Assembly: GCA_963812255.1 (NCBI GenBank)
Contig: CAWEUM010000003.1
Coordinates: forward strand, 682,001 to 746,000
Length of the DNA stretch: 64,000 nt
Source of the DNA: DATJGR01 sp963812255
GTDB lineage: Bacteria; Pseudomonadota; Gammaproteobacteria; Pseudomonadales; Azotimanducaceae
Direction: 5' to 3'
Shown piece after piece: positions 43,173 to 52,067 of the stretch. The notes under the pieces were generated by a model. It was not told the DNA's origin. It worked only from the letters and a program-made list of their open reading frames with translations, and did not search any database. The position numbers and the translations under genes were made by a program. Position 1 is the stretch's first letter. Each line of letters begins with the position of its first letter.

Positions 43173-44111
43173 CTACGCCGGCCAATCCGGTAGTTGGCCG
43201 GCCCGTTCCAGCCATTGCTCGCTGAGATCCCACAGTCGCTGCGCCACTGCAGGGTCGTTGGATTCGGCGCTGCTGGACACCACGCGGCAGTCGCGCAGAT
43301 ATTGGCCGGCGATGTCGGTCGCGGGCTCATGCACCGTTGCATAGACGCTCGTCGCCGCGCCCTGCGCGCGATTCTTCGTGAACGGACTGACGAGCATCAT
43401 CAGTGCGCCGACGATCTTCGAGCCGCGGCCGATCTCGGTCGTGATCAGCGTGCCCGGATGCAGCGCGCACGCGATGAGACCACGATTTCCATAGCGTCGC
43501 TGCAGCGACTTCGCCATCAGCACATTGCACAATTTCGCCTGGCCATAGGCGCCCATGCCCTTGAAGTTGTTGCGGCTCATCGGCAGCTGATCGAAATCGA
43601 GCTTCGGGGGCGAGGCGTGGCTGGTGCTCGAAACCATCACGATTCGCGGCGCACGACTGGCCAGCAGGCGCGGCATCAACAGCCGCGCGAGCAGAAAGTG
43701 GCCGATATGGCACACGCCGACCGTGCGCTCGAACCCGTCGTCGGTTTCCTCGAACGCCATCAACGCGAGTCCCGCATTGCACACCAGCGCGTCGATCTGT
43801 TTCGCCGCCAAACCGTCCGCGAAATGTCGAACGCTCGCGAACGACGCGAGATCGAGGGCCGCGAACTCCGCTTTGCATCCGGGATGGGCCGCGCGGGCAC
43901 GCGCGACCGCCGCTTCGCCCGTGTCCATCTGCCGGCAGGCGAAGATCACCCGTGCGCCGGCGCCCGCAAGCGCCGTCGCCGTCGGTTCGCCGATGCCGGT
44001 ATTCGCACCGGTCACGACGATCGTTCTGCCGGCAAGGTCGAGCCCTGCGACAACCTCGTCCGCAGTCGTTCGTGCATCGAATTGCCTGCCGTCGCTCAGT
44101 GCTGCCGTCAC
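43173..44111 (-). CDS. Short-chain dehydrogenase, retinol dehydrogenase-like
   Basis: The 312-residue SDR has VVTGANTGIGEPTA for NADP binding, ALVCNAGLALM, a catalytic YGQAK and Ser in MVSSTSHAS. ACRQ after the second strand is the NADP-preferring pattern of the WWOX/retinol-dehydrogenase branch. It begins with a 25-residue leader before the Rossmann fold. Substrates in this branch are hydrophobic alcohols and ketones. It converges with the DUF2784 gene and is divergent from the zinc alcohol dehydrogenase at 44179, so the two oxidoreductases may share a regulatory region of about 70 bases. Confidence 0.9.
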   Translation of the reverse strand: MTAALSDGRQFDARTTADEVVAGLDLAGRTIVVTGANTGIGEPTATALAGAGARVIFACRQMDTGEAAVARARAAHPGCKAEFAALDLASFASVRHFADGLAAKQIDALVCNAGLALMAFEETDDGFERTVGVCHIGHFLLARLLMPRLLASRAPRIVMVSSTSHASPPKLDFDQLPMSRNNFKGMGAYGQAKLCNVLMAKSLQRRYGNRGLIACALHPGTLITTEIGRGSKIVGALMMLVSPFTKNRAQGAATSVYATVHEPATDIAGQYLRDCRVVSSSAESNDPAVAQRLWDLSEQWLERAGQLPDWPA

Positions 44112-44178
44112 CAGTTGGTCGCCTCGAAGAAGTGCATTACATTGCGAGACATTGTGCCCGCGGCGCAGAGATCAAGGA

Positions 44179-45300
44179 ATGGCGACCGGTCAACATCAAA
44201 CAAGCACGTTGCCACGCACCGCGTTCGCGATGGTTCAAACGGCGACCCGCACGCTCGAACCGCGCGACATACCGATCCCCGACATCGATGACGATTCCGC
44301 GGTGCTGCAACTCGAGGCGTGCGGCATTTGCGGTTCTGACTACGAACAGTTCGAGGGCCAGTTGCGCACGCCGATGCCAGTGGTGCCCGGACACGAACCG
44401 TTGGGCCGCATCGCGAAGATCGGCGACCGCGCGGCGAAACGTTGGGGCGTCGACGTCGGCGATCGCGTTGCGGTGGAGACGATGCTGTCGTGCCGCCATT
44501 GCGGTCCGTGCCTGTCGGGCAGCTATCACTTATGCGATACCCGTCGGATCTACTCGTACATTCCACTGTCGGAACCGCCGGGACTGTGGGGGGCTTACGC
44601 GCAGTACATGTACCTCGCGCCGAACACCATCGTGCACCGTGTCGATCCCCGACTGCCGTGCGAGATCGGCGTGATGTTCAATCCGCTCGGCGCAGGCTTT
44701 CGCTGGGCGGTCGAGCTACCGAATACGCGGCCCGGTGATTCGATTGTCATTCTCGGCCCGGGGCAACGCGGACTTGCCAGCGTGATCGCGTGCCGCGAAG
44801 TCGGCGCCGGAACGATCATCGTCACCGGACTCGCCGCAGATGCCAACAAGCTGGCGCTGGCGCGCACGTTCGGCGCCGATCATACCATCGACGTCGACAA
44901 CGAAGATCCGGTCAAGCGCGTAAAAGAACTGACAAACGGGCGCGGTGCGGACATCGTCGTCGATGTGTCCGCCTATGCAACCAAGCCCGTGGCCGACGCG
45001 TTGTCGATGGTGCGCCCCGGTGGTACCGTCGTGCTCGCCGGCGTCAAAGGATTCCGTGCTGTCGACAACTTCGTCTCGGATCTGATCGTGATGAAGGAGA
45101 TCCAGATCAAGGGCGCGATCGGTGTCACGTCGTCCGGATACAAGGCCGCCATTCGGCTGATCGAGTCCGGCCGCGTGCCGATCGAGAAGCTGCACACACA
45201 CAACTTTGCGCTCGAAGACGCTGCGCTTGCGATTCGAACGCTCGCCCGACAGATACCCGGCGAGGAATCGATCCATTCGTGTCTGATCCCGCCACATTGA
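44179..45300 (+). CDS. Zinc-binding alcohol dehydrogenase
   Basis: Medium-chain dehydrogenase of 373 residues. The catalytic zinc Cys is in EACGICGSDYEQ, with His and Glu in VVPGHEPLGRI. The structural zinc set SCRHCGPCLSGSYHLC is complete, with four Cys. The nucleotide fold carries VILGPGQRGLASV and the segment IIVTGLAADANK. The start ATG 44179 is the first with coding character; a later ATG at 44230 (MVQTATRTLEP) is possible. It heads a four-gene plus-strand set with the LLM oxidoreductase, thioesterase and APH-type kinase. Confidence 0.92.
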   Translation: MATGQHQTSTLPRTAFAMVQTATRTLEPRDIPIPDIDDDSAVLQLEACGICGSDYEQFEGQLRTPMPVVPGHEPLGRIAKIGDRAAKRWGVDVGDRVAVETMLSCRHCGPCLSGSYHLCDTRRIYSYIPLSEPPGLWGAYAQYMYLAPNTIVHRVDPRLPCEIGVMFNPLGAGFRWAVELPNTRPGDSIVILGPGQRGLASVIACREVGAGTIIVTGLAADANKLALARTFGADHTIDVDNEDPVKRVKELTNGRGADIVVDVSAYATKPVADALSMVRPGGTVVLAGVKGFRAVDNFVSDLIVMKEIQIKGAIGVTSSGYKAAIRLIESGRVPIEKLHTHNFALEDAALAIRTLARQIPGEESIHSCLIPPH

Positions 45301-45323
45301 GTGCGATATCGAGAGGCATTCCG

Positions 45324-46313
45324 ATGAAATACGGGCTGATCCTGACTCGGGCCGACATCAAGGGCCAGATCGACGCCGCGGTGCGCGCCGAAGCCGCCGG
45401 ATTCGAGTCGGTATGGACCACCGAATTCTTCAACGCCAACGGTCTCGTGCGCCTGGCCGCGATTGCGACCGCGACGACGCGCATCAAGCTCGGAACCGGT
45501 ATCGCGTACGCGTTCATGCGTTCGCCGATGCTCGCCGCCACTGGCGCGATGGACATCGACGAACTGTCCGGCGGACGCATGATTCTGGGTCTCGGTAGCG
45601 GTACCAAGACGATGAACGAGAACTGGTATTCGATGCCGTTCGAAGACCCACCCGCGCCGCGCATGAAAGACGCGATCGGCCTGATTCGCGCCGCCTTCGC
45701 CGCACAGAATGGCGGCGGACTGAACTACGAAGGCGACTTCTATCGCGTCAAGATTCCCCAGTTTTCGCGTCCGGGCGCCGCACGCGCCGACATCCCGATT
45801 GCGATCGCCGCGGTGAATCGCGGCATGATCAGAGCTGCAGCTGCGGTTGCAAACGGCCTCGTTGGCCATCCGGTCTACACTCGAAAATACATTGCCGAAA
45901 TGGTTCTTCCTGAGCTGAATGGCAGCAGCTGCGCGCTGCTGCCGTACGTGATCTGCAGCATCGCCAACGATCCGACGCAGGCGCGCAACGAGGCACGCAT
46001 GCAGATCGCGTTCTACTACACCACGCGGCTCTATCACACGATCCTGGCGCCGCACGGCTGGGAGGCGATCGGCGAGACGATTACGGCGGCTTTCCGCAGC
46101 GGTGATTTCGCGGCGATGGCGGCGGCCGTGCCGGACGAGATGGTCGACGCCATCGCGGTCACTGGGAAGCCCGACGAAGTGCGCGACCGTTTGAGGCAGT
46201 GGACGCCACTCGCCGATCACGTATTGCTGTATTCACCGTCGGTGGGCATCAAGCGGGGCCGCGTCGCCGAAAACGTCGATGCGATCGTCGATACGTTTCG
46301 AACGGGGAGTTGA
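45324..46313 (+). CDS. LLM-class flavin/F420-type oxidoreductase
   Basis: Luciferase-like TIM-barrel enzyme of 329 residues: MKYGLILTRADIKGQ, then FESVWTTEFFNANGL, IKLGTGIAYAFMRSPMLAA, and LSGGRMILGLGSGT. This is the F420-dependent methylenetetrahydromethanopterin-reductase-like branch found in steroid- and acyl-degrading bacteria. FMN or F420 use cannot be told apart from the motifs alone. It starts 23 bases after the alcohol dehydrogenase and is followed 6 bases later by the thioesterase, so it is almost certainly part of one operon. Confidence 0.9.
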   Translation: MKYGLILTRADIKGQIDAAVRAEAAGFESVWTTEFFNANGLVRLAAIATATTRIKLGTGIAYAFMRSPMLAATGAMDIDELSGGRMILGLGSGTKTMNENWYSMPFEDPPAPRMKDAIGLIRAAFAAQNGGGLNYEGDFYRVKIPQFSRPGAARADIPIAIAAVNRGMIRAAAAVANGLVGHPVYTRKYIAEMVLPELNGSSCALLPYVICSIANDPTQARNEARMQIAFYYTTRLYHTILAPHGWEAIGETITAAFRSGDFAAMAAAVPDEMVDAIAVTGKPDEVRDRLRQWTPLADHVLLYSPSVGIKRGRVAENVDAIVDTFRTGS

Positions 46314-46319
46314 ATACGC

Positions 46320-46769
46320 ATGAGCCAGAACATCGATCTGACGCCAAAATTCGACTACGACGAGGCGATCGCAGCGCGCTTTCTCGCGAACAAAGGCGCC
46401 GCCGGCGGCCTGCCTGATTTCCTCGGCATACGCATCACCGACGTCGGCCCCGGCACGATGACCGGCGAACTCACCGTTCGGCCGGAATTGCTGACAGGGA
46501 TCGGCAACATGCACGGTGGCGTTCTGTCCGCATTCTGCGATCACATGCTCGGCTGCGTCTGCTATCCGGTGATGAAGAAGGGTCAGTGGGGGGCAACCAC
46601 CGAGTTCAAGATCAATTTGACGGCACCGGTCACGCAGGGAACGGTGGCCGCGCGCGCCGAAATCATCAACCTGTCGCGCACTCAGGCCGTGGTGCGTATC
46701 GACATCGTCAACGAAGGCCGCCGCGCCGCAATTGCGCAGGGTACCGTCACGATCCGCGATCCGCGTTGA
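46320..46769 (+). CDS. PaaI-type hotdog thioesterase
   Basis: Acyl-CoA thioesterase of 149 residues with the hotdog fold. The active-site segment is GIGNMHGGVLSAFCDHMLG, with the HGG and Asp typical of PaaI-like enzymes, and the final strand is TQAVVRIDIVNEG. It would release CoA from an aryl- or acyl-CoA intermediate. GGGGAG lies about 11 bases before the ATG. Its stop overlaps the next start by one base (TGATG), so translation of the kinase gene depends on it. Confidence 0.9.
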   Translation: MSQNIDLTPKFDYDEAIAARFLANKGAAGGLPDFLGIRITDVGPGTMTGELTVRPELLTGIGNMHGGVLSAFCDHMLGCVCYPVMKKGQWGATTEFKINLTAPVTQGTVAARAEIINLSRTQAVVRIDIVNEGRRAAIAQGTVTIRDPR

Positions 46770-47977
46770 TGAGCGGCGCGGCGCCTCAACGCAGCGCCGA
46801 GCTGGTGCTCGTCCACTCCAACGGCGCCTTGATTGGGAAATTGCCGCCGGTGCCTGCGGGCACACCGTGGTGGCCGGAGGTTGAAACGGTCGTGCGCGCC
46901 GTGCGCGAGTGGTTCGGCATCGATGTGACGATCCTGCGCCTGCTGCGCGCCGAGCGGCCGCGTATGCCGGGTGGTCGTGTCACGTATCTGGCGGAAACCA
47001 GCGCGAACATTGAGTGCGAACCGTTCGACGGCGAGCTCGACGACCATCTGCTGCGCAATAGCTACGCACGCGTGGGCGGCCCGCGCGCCGATCTCGAATG
47101 GGCACGCGCATCGCTCGCACAGGCGAACCGCGCAGTCGTCGCGCCGCCGGTGCAGATCAAGACCTGGAATCTCTCGAGCCTCTGGCGTCTTCCGCTGGAT
47201 GGTCAGGACGCGTGGCTGAAGTCAGTTCCTCAATTCTTCGGCCATGAAGGCGCACTCATCAAGGCGCTCGCACCATCCGGATGCGTGCCACACGCGCTGG
47301 CCCACGAACACGGGCGCCTCGTCATGAGCCACATTCCGGGTGTCGATCTGTTCGATGCGACGCAGGACCAGCGGCGCGCGATGATCGACGTGCTCGTCAC
47401 GCTGCAGCGTGATTGGGCGGCGCGTGTGGAGGTATTGCTTGCGTTGGGTCTGCCGGACTGGCGTGCAGCCGTTCTGATTCCGGCGATCGAGAACGCATTC
47501 GAGCGCACGCGGGACGAACTCCATATGGCCGACGTCAGGGTGATCGAGCGGTTCATCGGCGGGCTCGACAAGCGTTTCAACGAGATCGATGCGTGCGGCA
47601 TTCCGGACTCGTTGGTTCATGGCGACTTTCATCCTGGAAACGTGCGTGGTGATGAACTACATCTGACGATTCTGGACTGGGGCGATGCGGGTGTTGGCCA
47701 TCCGCTGCTGGACGTCAGCGCGTTCATGGATCGAGCACGAGCGGGATGGCGTTCGAGTTTGCGCGACCACTGGCTCGCCCGCTGGCGCACCGCGTACCCC
47801 GAGTCCGACCCCGCACGCGCGTGGCAATTGATATCGCCGATCGCCGTTGCGCGACAGGCGGTGATCTATCTCCGATTTCTCGACAACATCGAACCGGCTG
47901 AACATCCATATCACCGCGATGATCCGCGGGAATCGATGCAGCGCGTCGGCGCTATCCTGGCGTCGCGCGCTGCGTGA
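46769..47977 (+). CDS. APH-family kinase with a Nudix-like N-terminal region
   Basis: The 402-residue product has two parts. Residues 10-75 (LVLVHSNGALIGKLPPVPAG, then VETVVRAVREWFGIDVTILR) resemble the start of a Nudix domain but lack the full Nudix box. Residues 120-400 form an APH/choline-kinase-like domain with LVHGDFHPGNV and ILDWGDAGVGHPLLD. Asp residues in both motifs are intact, so kinase activity is expected. The substrate is unknown. Last gene of the 44179-47977 operon, overlapping the thioesterase stop. Confidence 0.85.
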   Translation: MSGAAPQRSAELVLVHSNGALIGKLPPVPAGTPWWPEVETVVRAVREWFGIDVTILRLLRAERPRMPGGRVTYLAETSANIECEPFDGELDDHLLRNSYARVGGPRADLEWARASLAQANRAVVAPPVQIKTWNLSSLWRLPLDGQDAWLKSVPQFFGHEGALIKALAPSGCVPHALAHEHGRLVMSHIPGVDLFDATQDQRRAMIDVLVTLQRDWAARVEVLLALGLPDWRAAVLIPAIENAFERTRDELHMADVRVIERFIGGLDKRFNEIDACGIPDSLVHGDFHPGNVRGDELHLTILDWGDAGVGHPLLDVSAFMDRARAGWRSSLRDHWLARWRTAYPESDPARAWQLISPIAVARQAVIYLRFLDNIEPAEHPYHRDDPRESMQRVGAILASRAA

Positions 47978-48162
47978 GCCGGAAATTCGCGTCAAAGGAC
48001 AACGAGTTGAGAAGAAGCCCGGCACTTGCCTCCGCCAGCCGTTCCACAACCGCGCGCACCGGCCGCCGAATTCGGACAACCGGGGTGTGACATCACGCGG
48101 ATACAGACCATGCGGACCAACCGGTCTATCCTTGGCGCACCGAACGACGCGCGCGCGACACT

Positions 48163-49383
48163 TTGACAGCCGACGAACCTGCCAGCGACCCCATCACCGA
48201 ACTGCTCGATGAACTGCGGCACGCGCTGGCCACGCAACGATTCGTAAAGCTCACGCTCGGCAAGCCGAAGCGCGGCATCGATACCGGGCCGCGTGCGAAG
48301 CAGGCGTTCGTCCGACTCGTTGAGATCAAGCATGCACCGCACATCAGCATTCTGCTGCGGCATCTCACTCAGGACATCACGCAGAACCATCCCGTTGCAC
48401 GTGCCACCGAGGTGATCGGCTCGCTGCTGGCTGAGCATTTCGACAATGCGCATCTGTTCACGACGAGCACCGACATCGAACTACGTACCAACAGCAAGGG
48501 AAAGGCGCGGCTGTTTCGCGGCTCACCGACGTTTACCGATCAACCGCCCGCAGAGCACGACCGCGTGCGCCGATATGTGCTCGACCCCGCCAACGCTCCG
48601 TATCTGTACGAACTCGGCATCGTCGGCGGCGAAGGCAAAGTTAAGAGCAGCAAAAGCGACAAATACCGGCAATTGCAGAGCGTCATCAAGATTCTCGACG
48701 ATCTGATGCATAAATCAGGGCTACGTGAACGCAAACGCTTGCGCATCGTCGACATGGGTTGCGGCAAGGCGTACCTGACATTCGCGCTGTATGACTATTG
48801 CACCAACGAACTCGGCATCGAAACCGACGTGCTCGGGGTCGATCGCAACGCTGAACTGGTCGACGTGTGCAATGGCATCGCGCAAAAGCTTGGTTACGAT
48901 CGTTTGAAATTCGAATCGTCTACAGTCGAGACAGTTGAATTCGGTTCAGCCGATATCGTCGTTGCGTTGCACGCGTGTGATACCGCCACCGACGTTGCGT
49001 TGTTCAAAGGCGTCGTCGCCGGCGCATCGATCATCATGGCGGTGCCGTGCTGTCAGAAAGAACTTCGCCCGCAGTTGAAAGTGCCGATCGACGAGCGTTC
49101 GCTGCTGAAGCACGACACCTTCAAGGACCGCTATTCGCAAATGATCACCGACGCATTGCGTGGACTATTGCTCGAAACCCAGGGCTACAGGACCCGCGTG
49201 ATGGAGTTCATTTCCGACGCGCACACACACCGCAACGTGATGATCGTCGGAACGCACGATGAGTCGCTGCGTGATCGCGAGACGAAACGTGCTCAGGCGA
49301 AGGAGTTGATGCGCCGCTATGGCGTCGCTCGGCAGCAGTTTGAGAGCCTTCTGATCTCGGCGGGGCGAATTTCTTTCGACTGA
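48163..49383 (+). CDS. SAM-dependent methyltransferase (METTL25/Methyltransf_32-like)
   Basis: The 406-residue product has a class I methyltransferase core in its C-terminal half: LRIVDMGCGKAYLTFALYDY (SAM-binding motif I), VLGVDRNAELV, DIVVALHACDTATDVAL and the AVPCCQKEL motif. The ALHACD...PCCQ pair marks the Methyltransf_32 group related to eukaryotic METTL25 and GSTCD. The N-terminal 180 residues are specific to bacterial members. RNA or protein substrates are both possible. The start is TTG 48163, the best codon before TADEPASDP. It converges with the ATP-grasp gene, with stops 17 bases apart. Confidence 0.85.
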   Translation: MTADEPASDPITELLDELRHALATQRFVKLTLGKPKRGIDTGPRAKQAFVRLVEIKHAPHISILLRHLTQDITQNHPVARATEVIGSLLAEHFDNAHLFTTSTDIELRTNSKGKARLFRGSPTFTDQPPAEHDRVRRYVLDPANAPYLYELGIVGGEGKVKSSKSDKYRQLQSVIKILDDLMHKSGLRERKRLRIVDMGCGKAYLTFALYDYCTNELGIETDVLGVDRNAELVDVCNGIAQKLGYDRLKFESSTVETVEFGSADIVVALHACDTATDVALFKGVVAGASIIMAVPCCQKELRPQLKVPIDERSLLKHDTFKDRYSQMITDALRGLLLETQGYRTRVMEFISDAHTHRNVMIVGTHDESLRDRETKRAQAKELMRRYGVARQQFESLLISAGRISFD

Positions 49384-49399
49384 CTATCGGTCTGGCTGT

Positions 49400-50425
49400 C
49401 TAACCCTCGAACATCCGCCACTCCGGCATGTACGCCAAACCAAGATTCACGATCCGCATCAGCAGGGACTCATAGTCGACGCCTACCGTTTCGGCCGACT
49501 CGGCGAAGTCTTCACCATGAGTGAGGTTCGGGTTCGCGTTGGCTTCCAACAGAAACACACTGCCGTCTTCGCGCATTCGAAAATCCATGCGGGCGAACCC
49601 ATTCATATGCAACGCGCGGTAGATGCGTTTTGCGAGGCGGCTGAGTCGATCCGTCTGCGCCGGGTCCAGATCGGCGGCGGGGCCGGTCGTGATGCCATGC
49701 TTTTTCTGATAGTTGCGATCCCACTTGACCTTGCGCGTCGCGATGCCCGCCTGCAGTGTGGGCAGCGTGCCGAAGTTCATCTCCCAGGCCGGAAAGGTCG
49801 TGAGCTGCGTGTTACCCATCACGCCCACGTAGATCTCGCGACCGTCGATATACTCCTCCACCAGCGCATCGCTCTGAATCTGATCGTGAATGAACTCCAC
49901 GCGCTCGCGCAGGCTCTGCATGTCGTCTACCACCGACGCCTGGGCGATGCCGAACGACGCATCCTCTGTCGCGGACTTGACGAACAATGGAAATTTCAGG
50001 CGCCGCGGCTCGCGAAATCGCCGTCCGAACGGAACGTAGTGGAACGCGGGCGTGGCGATGCGGTGCCATGCGAGCACCTGCTTCGTCAGCACCTTGTCGC
50101 GCGACAACATCAGCCCGCGCGGATTACAGCCGGTGTAACGCTGGCGCATCAGTTCGAGAAACGCGACCACGTAGTAGTCGTAGGCGACGATGCCGGCGAA
50201 CTGTTCCATGAGATTGAAGATCACGTGCGGCCGCCAGTCGCGGATTGCCTCGCGCAACTCCGTCAATTGATCGCCAATTCCCATCAGTCGAACGTGATGG
50301 CCCAGGTTCTGCAGCGTCGCATAGACGTGATACTCGGTGATGCTCTCATCGGCGTCGGCCAGCAGCTCGAGATCCGACGGCACCAGCGACTCGTGCGCGA
50401 TCATCAGGATCCGATATTTCCTCAT
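49400..50425 (-). CDS. ATP-grasp ligase, D-Ala-D-Ala ligase-like
   Basis: Carboxylate-amine ligase of 341 residues. Recognisable parts are the N-terminal subdomain (RILMIAHESLVPSDLE), the central FPLFVKSATEDASFGIAQAS and DALVEEYIDGREIYVGVMG. The ATP/Mg site follows with FARMDFRMREDGSVFLLEAN and ANPNLTHG. These correspond to the Ddl family core, but the N-terminal region is not that of a cell-wall Ddl and no mur genes are nearby. It probably joins an amino acid or peptide to another carboxylate. The start overlaps the stop of the metallopeptidase gene by four bases (ATGA), so the two proteins are made together. Confidence 0.88.
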   Translation of the reverse strand: MRKYRILMIAHESLVPSDLELLADADESITEYHVYATLQNLGHHVRLMGIGDQLTELREAIRDWRPHVIFNLMEQFAGIVAYDYYVVAFLELMRQRYTGCNPRGLMLSRDKVLTKQVLAWHRIATPAFHYVPFGRRFREPRRLKFPLFVKSATEDASFGIAQASVVDDMQSLRERVEFIHDQIQSDALVEEYIDGREIYVGVMGNTQLTTFPAWEMNFGTLPTLQAGIATRKVKWDRNYQKKHGITTGPAADLDPAQTDRLSRLAKRIYRALHMNGFARMDFRMREDGSVFLLEANANPNLTHGEDFAESAETVGVDYESLLMRIVNLGLAYMPEWRMFEG

Positions 50426-51474
50426 AGCGTATATTTCTCCCGATTGCGTCGCAGCACGTCGAGTACCACGCGCTCGTGCAGGCGAACGACACGTCGCTTG
50501 CTGTCGCGGCGCGAGCCGCGCAATACCAGATCGAGTTCCTGCGCGCGGCGCGCGATCGTTGCAATCGCATAGTCGACCAAATACGAATGCAGTCGGTCGC
50601 GACGCGCCAGCAGGCGCCGCACCTGCTGTTCGATCTCATGGATGAAACGCACCGCCGGTACGCCGCGGGGGCGCAACGAACGCGCCGCGAAGACACGATG
50701 CAGCCAGGCATCGTAACGACGTTCGATGCGGTCATAGCGCGCCTGTTTGCGTCGGTAGTGTTGACCCAGCGTCAGATCACTCTGCGACAACGGTTCAATG
50801 ACCGAACGGTCCCGCACGCGCGGTGGCACCGAGGCGATCTCGTCCATCAGCGCGTCGACGAACTCGAGTTTTGCGAGCGCCGGCCAGCCCGCATATTCGC
50901 GTCGCCAGCGTGCCTTGGGTTGCAACCACACCGCGAACGTCTCGGCGAAATCCTCGGTCGGATGGCTTTGCGCATACCAATGACCGACATGCAACACGTG
51001 GCGTCGACTGCTCGGCCGGGGCGTGTAGGTGCCCGGATAGCGTGTGGACGCCGGCCCGAACACGCGCCGCCAGTCCGCGCGTCTGCGCAATCCGTACGCG
51101 GTGTCCAGCGCATGGCCAGCCTCGTGCCGCAGCAGACGTAAGCGCCAGAAGCGGTCGCCGCCATCGACATCGCCCATCATGCGACGCTCCAACTGACGCA
51201 GCCGCGGGTGCGTGACAAAGAACGGAATTGCAATCCCAGGTACGCCGTCGGGCGAGAACCACTCTTCGGACAACCAGACATGCGGTCTGAACCCGATCCC
51301 GCGGCGCTCGAGATTGGCGTAGAGCGCCTGAATTTCAGGCTCAACCAGACTGTCAGTAACGCGCAGCCTCAGATCGCGCAACCGCATCGCCAACAAGCGT
51401 TCGTCGTCGAAATCGGCCCAGCGGTATGCGGGCGGATCGCGTCGTCGGGTGGAGCTGGATCGTTGCGTCGCCAT
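50422..51474 (-). CDS. Putative zinc metallopeptidase
   Basis: The 350-residue product has a zinc-protease motif RHEAGHALDTAYGL (HExxH type, here HEAGH) about residue 125. The segment HPTEDFAETFAVWL some 45 residues later could supply the third zinc ligand (Glu). The C-terminal 150 residues are long, basic helices (RRKQARYDRIERRYDAWL, IEQQVRRLLARRDRLHSYLV). There is no signal peptide, so it acts in the cytoplasm. The start is uncertain: ATG 51474 (MATQRSSS) or 51495. It is translationally coupled to the ATP-grasp ligase, suggesting a make-and-cut pair acting on a peptide or a modified protein. Confidence 0.82.
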   Translation of the reverse strand: MATQRSSSTRRRDPPAYRWADFDDERLLAMRLRDLRLRVTDSLVEPEIQALYANLERRGIGFRPHVWLSEEWFSPDGVPGIAIPFFVTHPRLRQLERRMMGDVDGGDRFWRLRLLRHEAGHALDTAYGLRRRADWRRVFGPASTRYPGTYTPRPSSRRHVLHVGHWYAQSHPTEDFAETFAVWLQPKARWRREYAGWPALAKLEFVDALMDEIASVPPRVRDRSVIEPLSQSDLTLGQHYRRKQARYDRIERRYDAWLHRVFAARSLRPRGVPAVRFIHEIEQQVRRLLARRDRLHSYLVDYAIATIARRAQELDLVLRGSRRDSKRRVVRLHERVVLDVLRRNREKYTL

Positions 51475-52067
51475 CGCGCAGCCATGGTAGCGCATTTGAT
51501 TCTCTGCGCAGCTCGACGCGTGTGGATCAGGCGAACGGTTTGCCAAAACGGTATCCGAGACGTTCGCGCGCCCCTCATTAAAAGCGGTATCTGGGTCCAC
51601 TTACGATGCGCGTTGACTGTAGGCAGAAATCAGCATCGATTTCACGTACGGCGCGCAGCTTCCGGACCGCGACGCCATTGCTCAGTTGAACAGCTATCAG
51701 CGCAGCTCGCCTCCGCGCATGAGACGCACACCGAAGAGGTGAGGCGACGTTAGTTGCTCAGACCCACCCGTTCGACGCGATTTTCCACGCCATGCTACGA
51801 CAGCCCGGCTGAGCAGTGGTCGCTGCAGCGCCACAGCGCGGCCATGGGTTCATGCACAGCCTGAACGCGCGCCGTCAGTAGCCCTCTATGTCCAGGGGAC
51901 AGTTACCGCCAGAAGGGTCTCCAAAATCGCGCCCGCGACGACGCCTCTCGGTTTCGTTCGGGCGCCAATCTGGGCTTTGCAAGCAATCCATACGAAGGCG
52001 CGGGGTGATCGGACGACCTGAAGCGCATCGGCCGCCTCGAGCACCTATTGAGTGAAAGGGCTGCGCG
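51475..52067. other. Intergenic region without recognised features
   Basis: About 590 bases between the divergent metallopeptidase and cyclase genes. It must contain both promoters. I see no intact gene, repeat or terminator; short frames here have no family resemblance. Confidence 0.55.
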
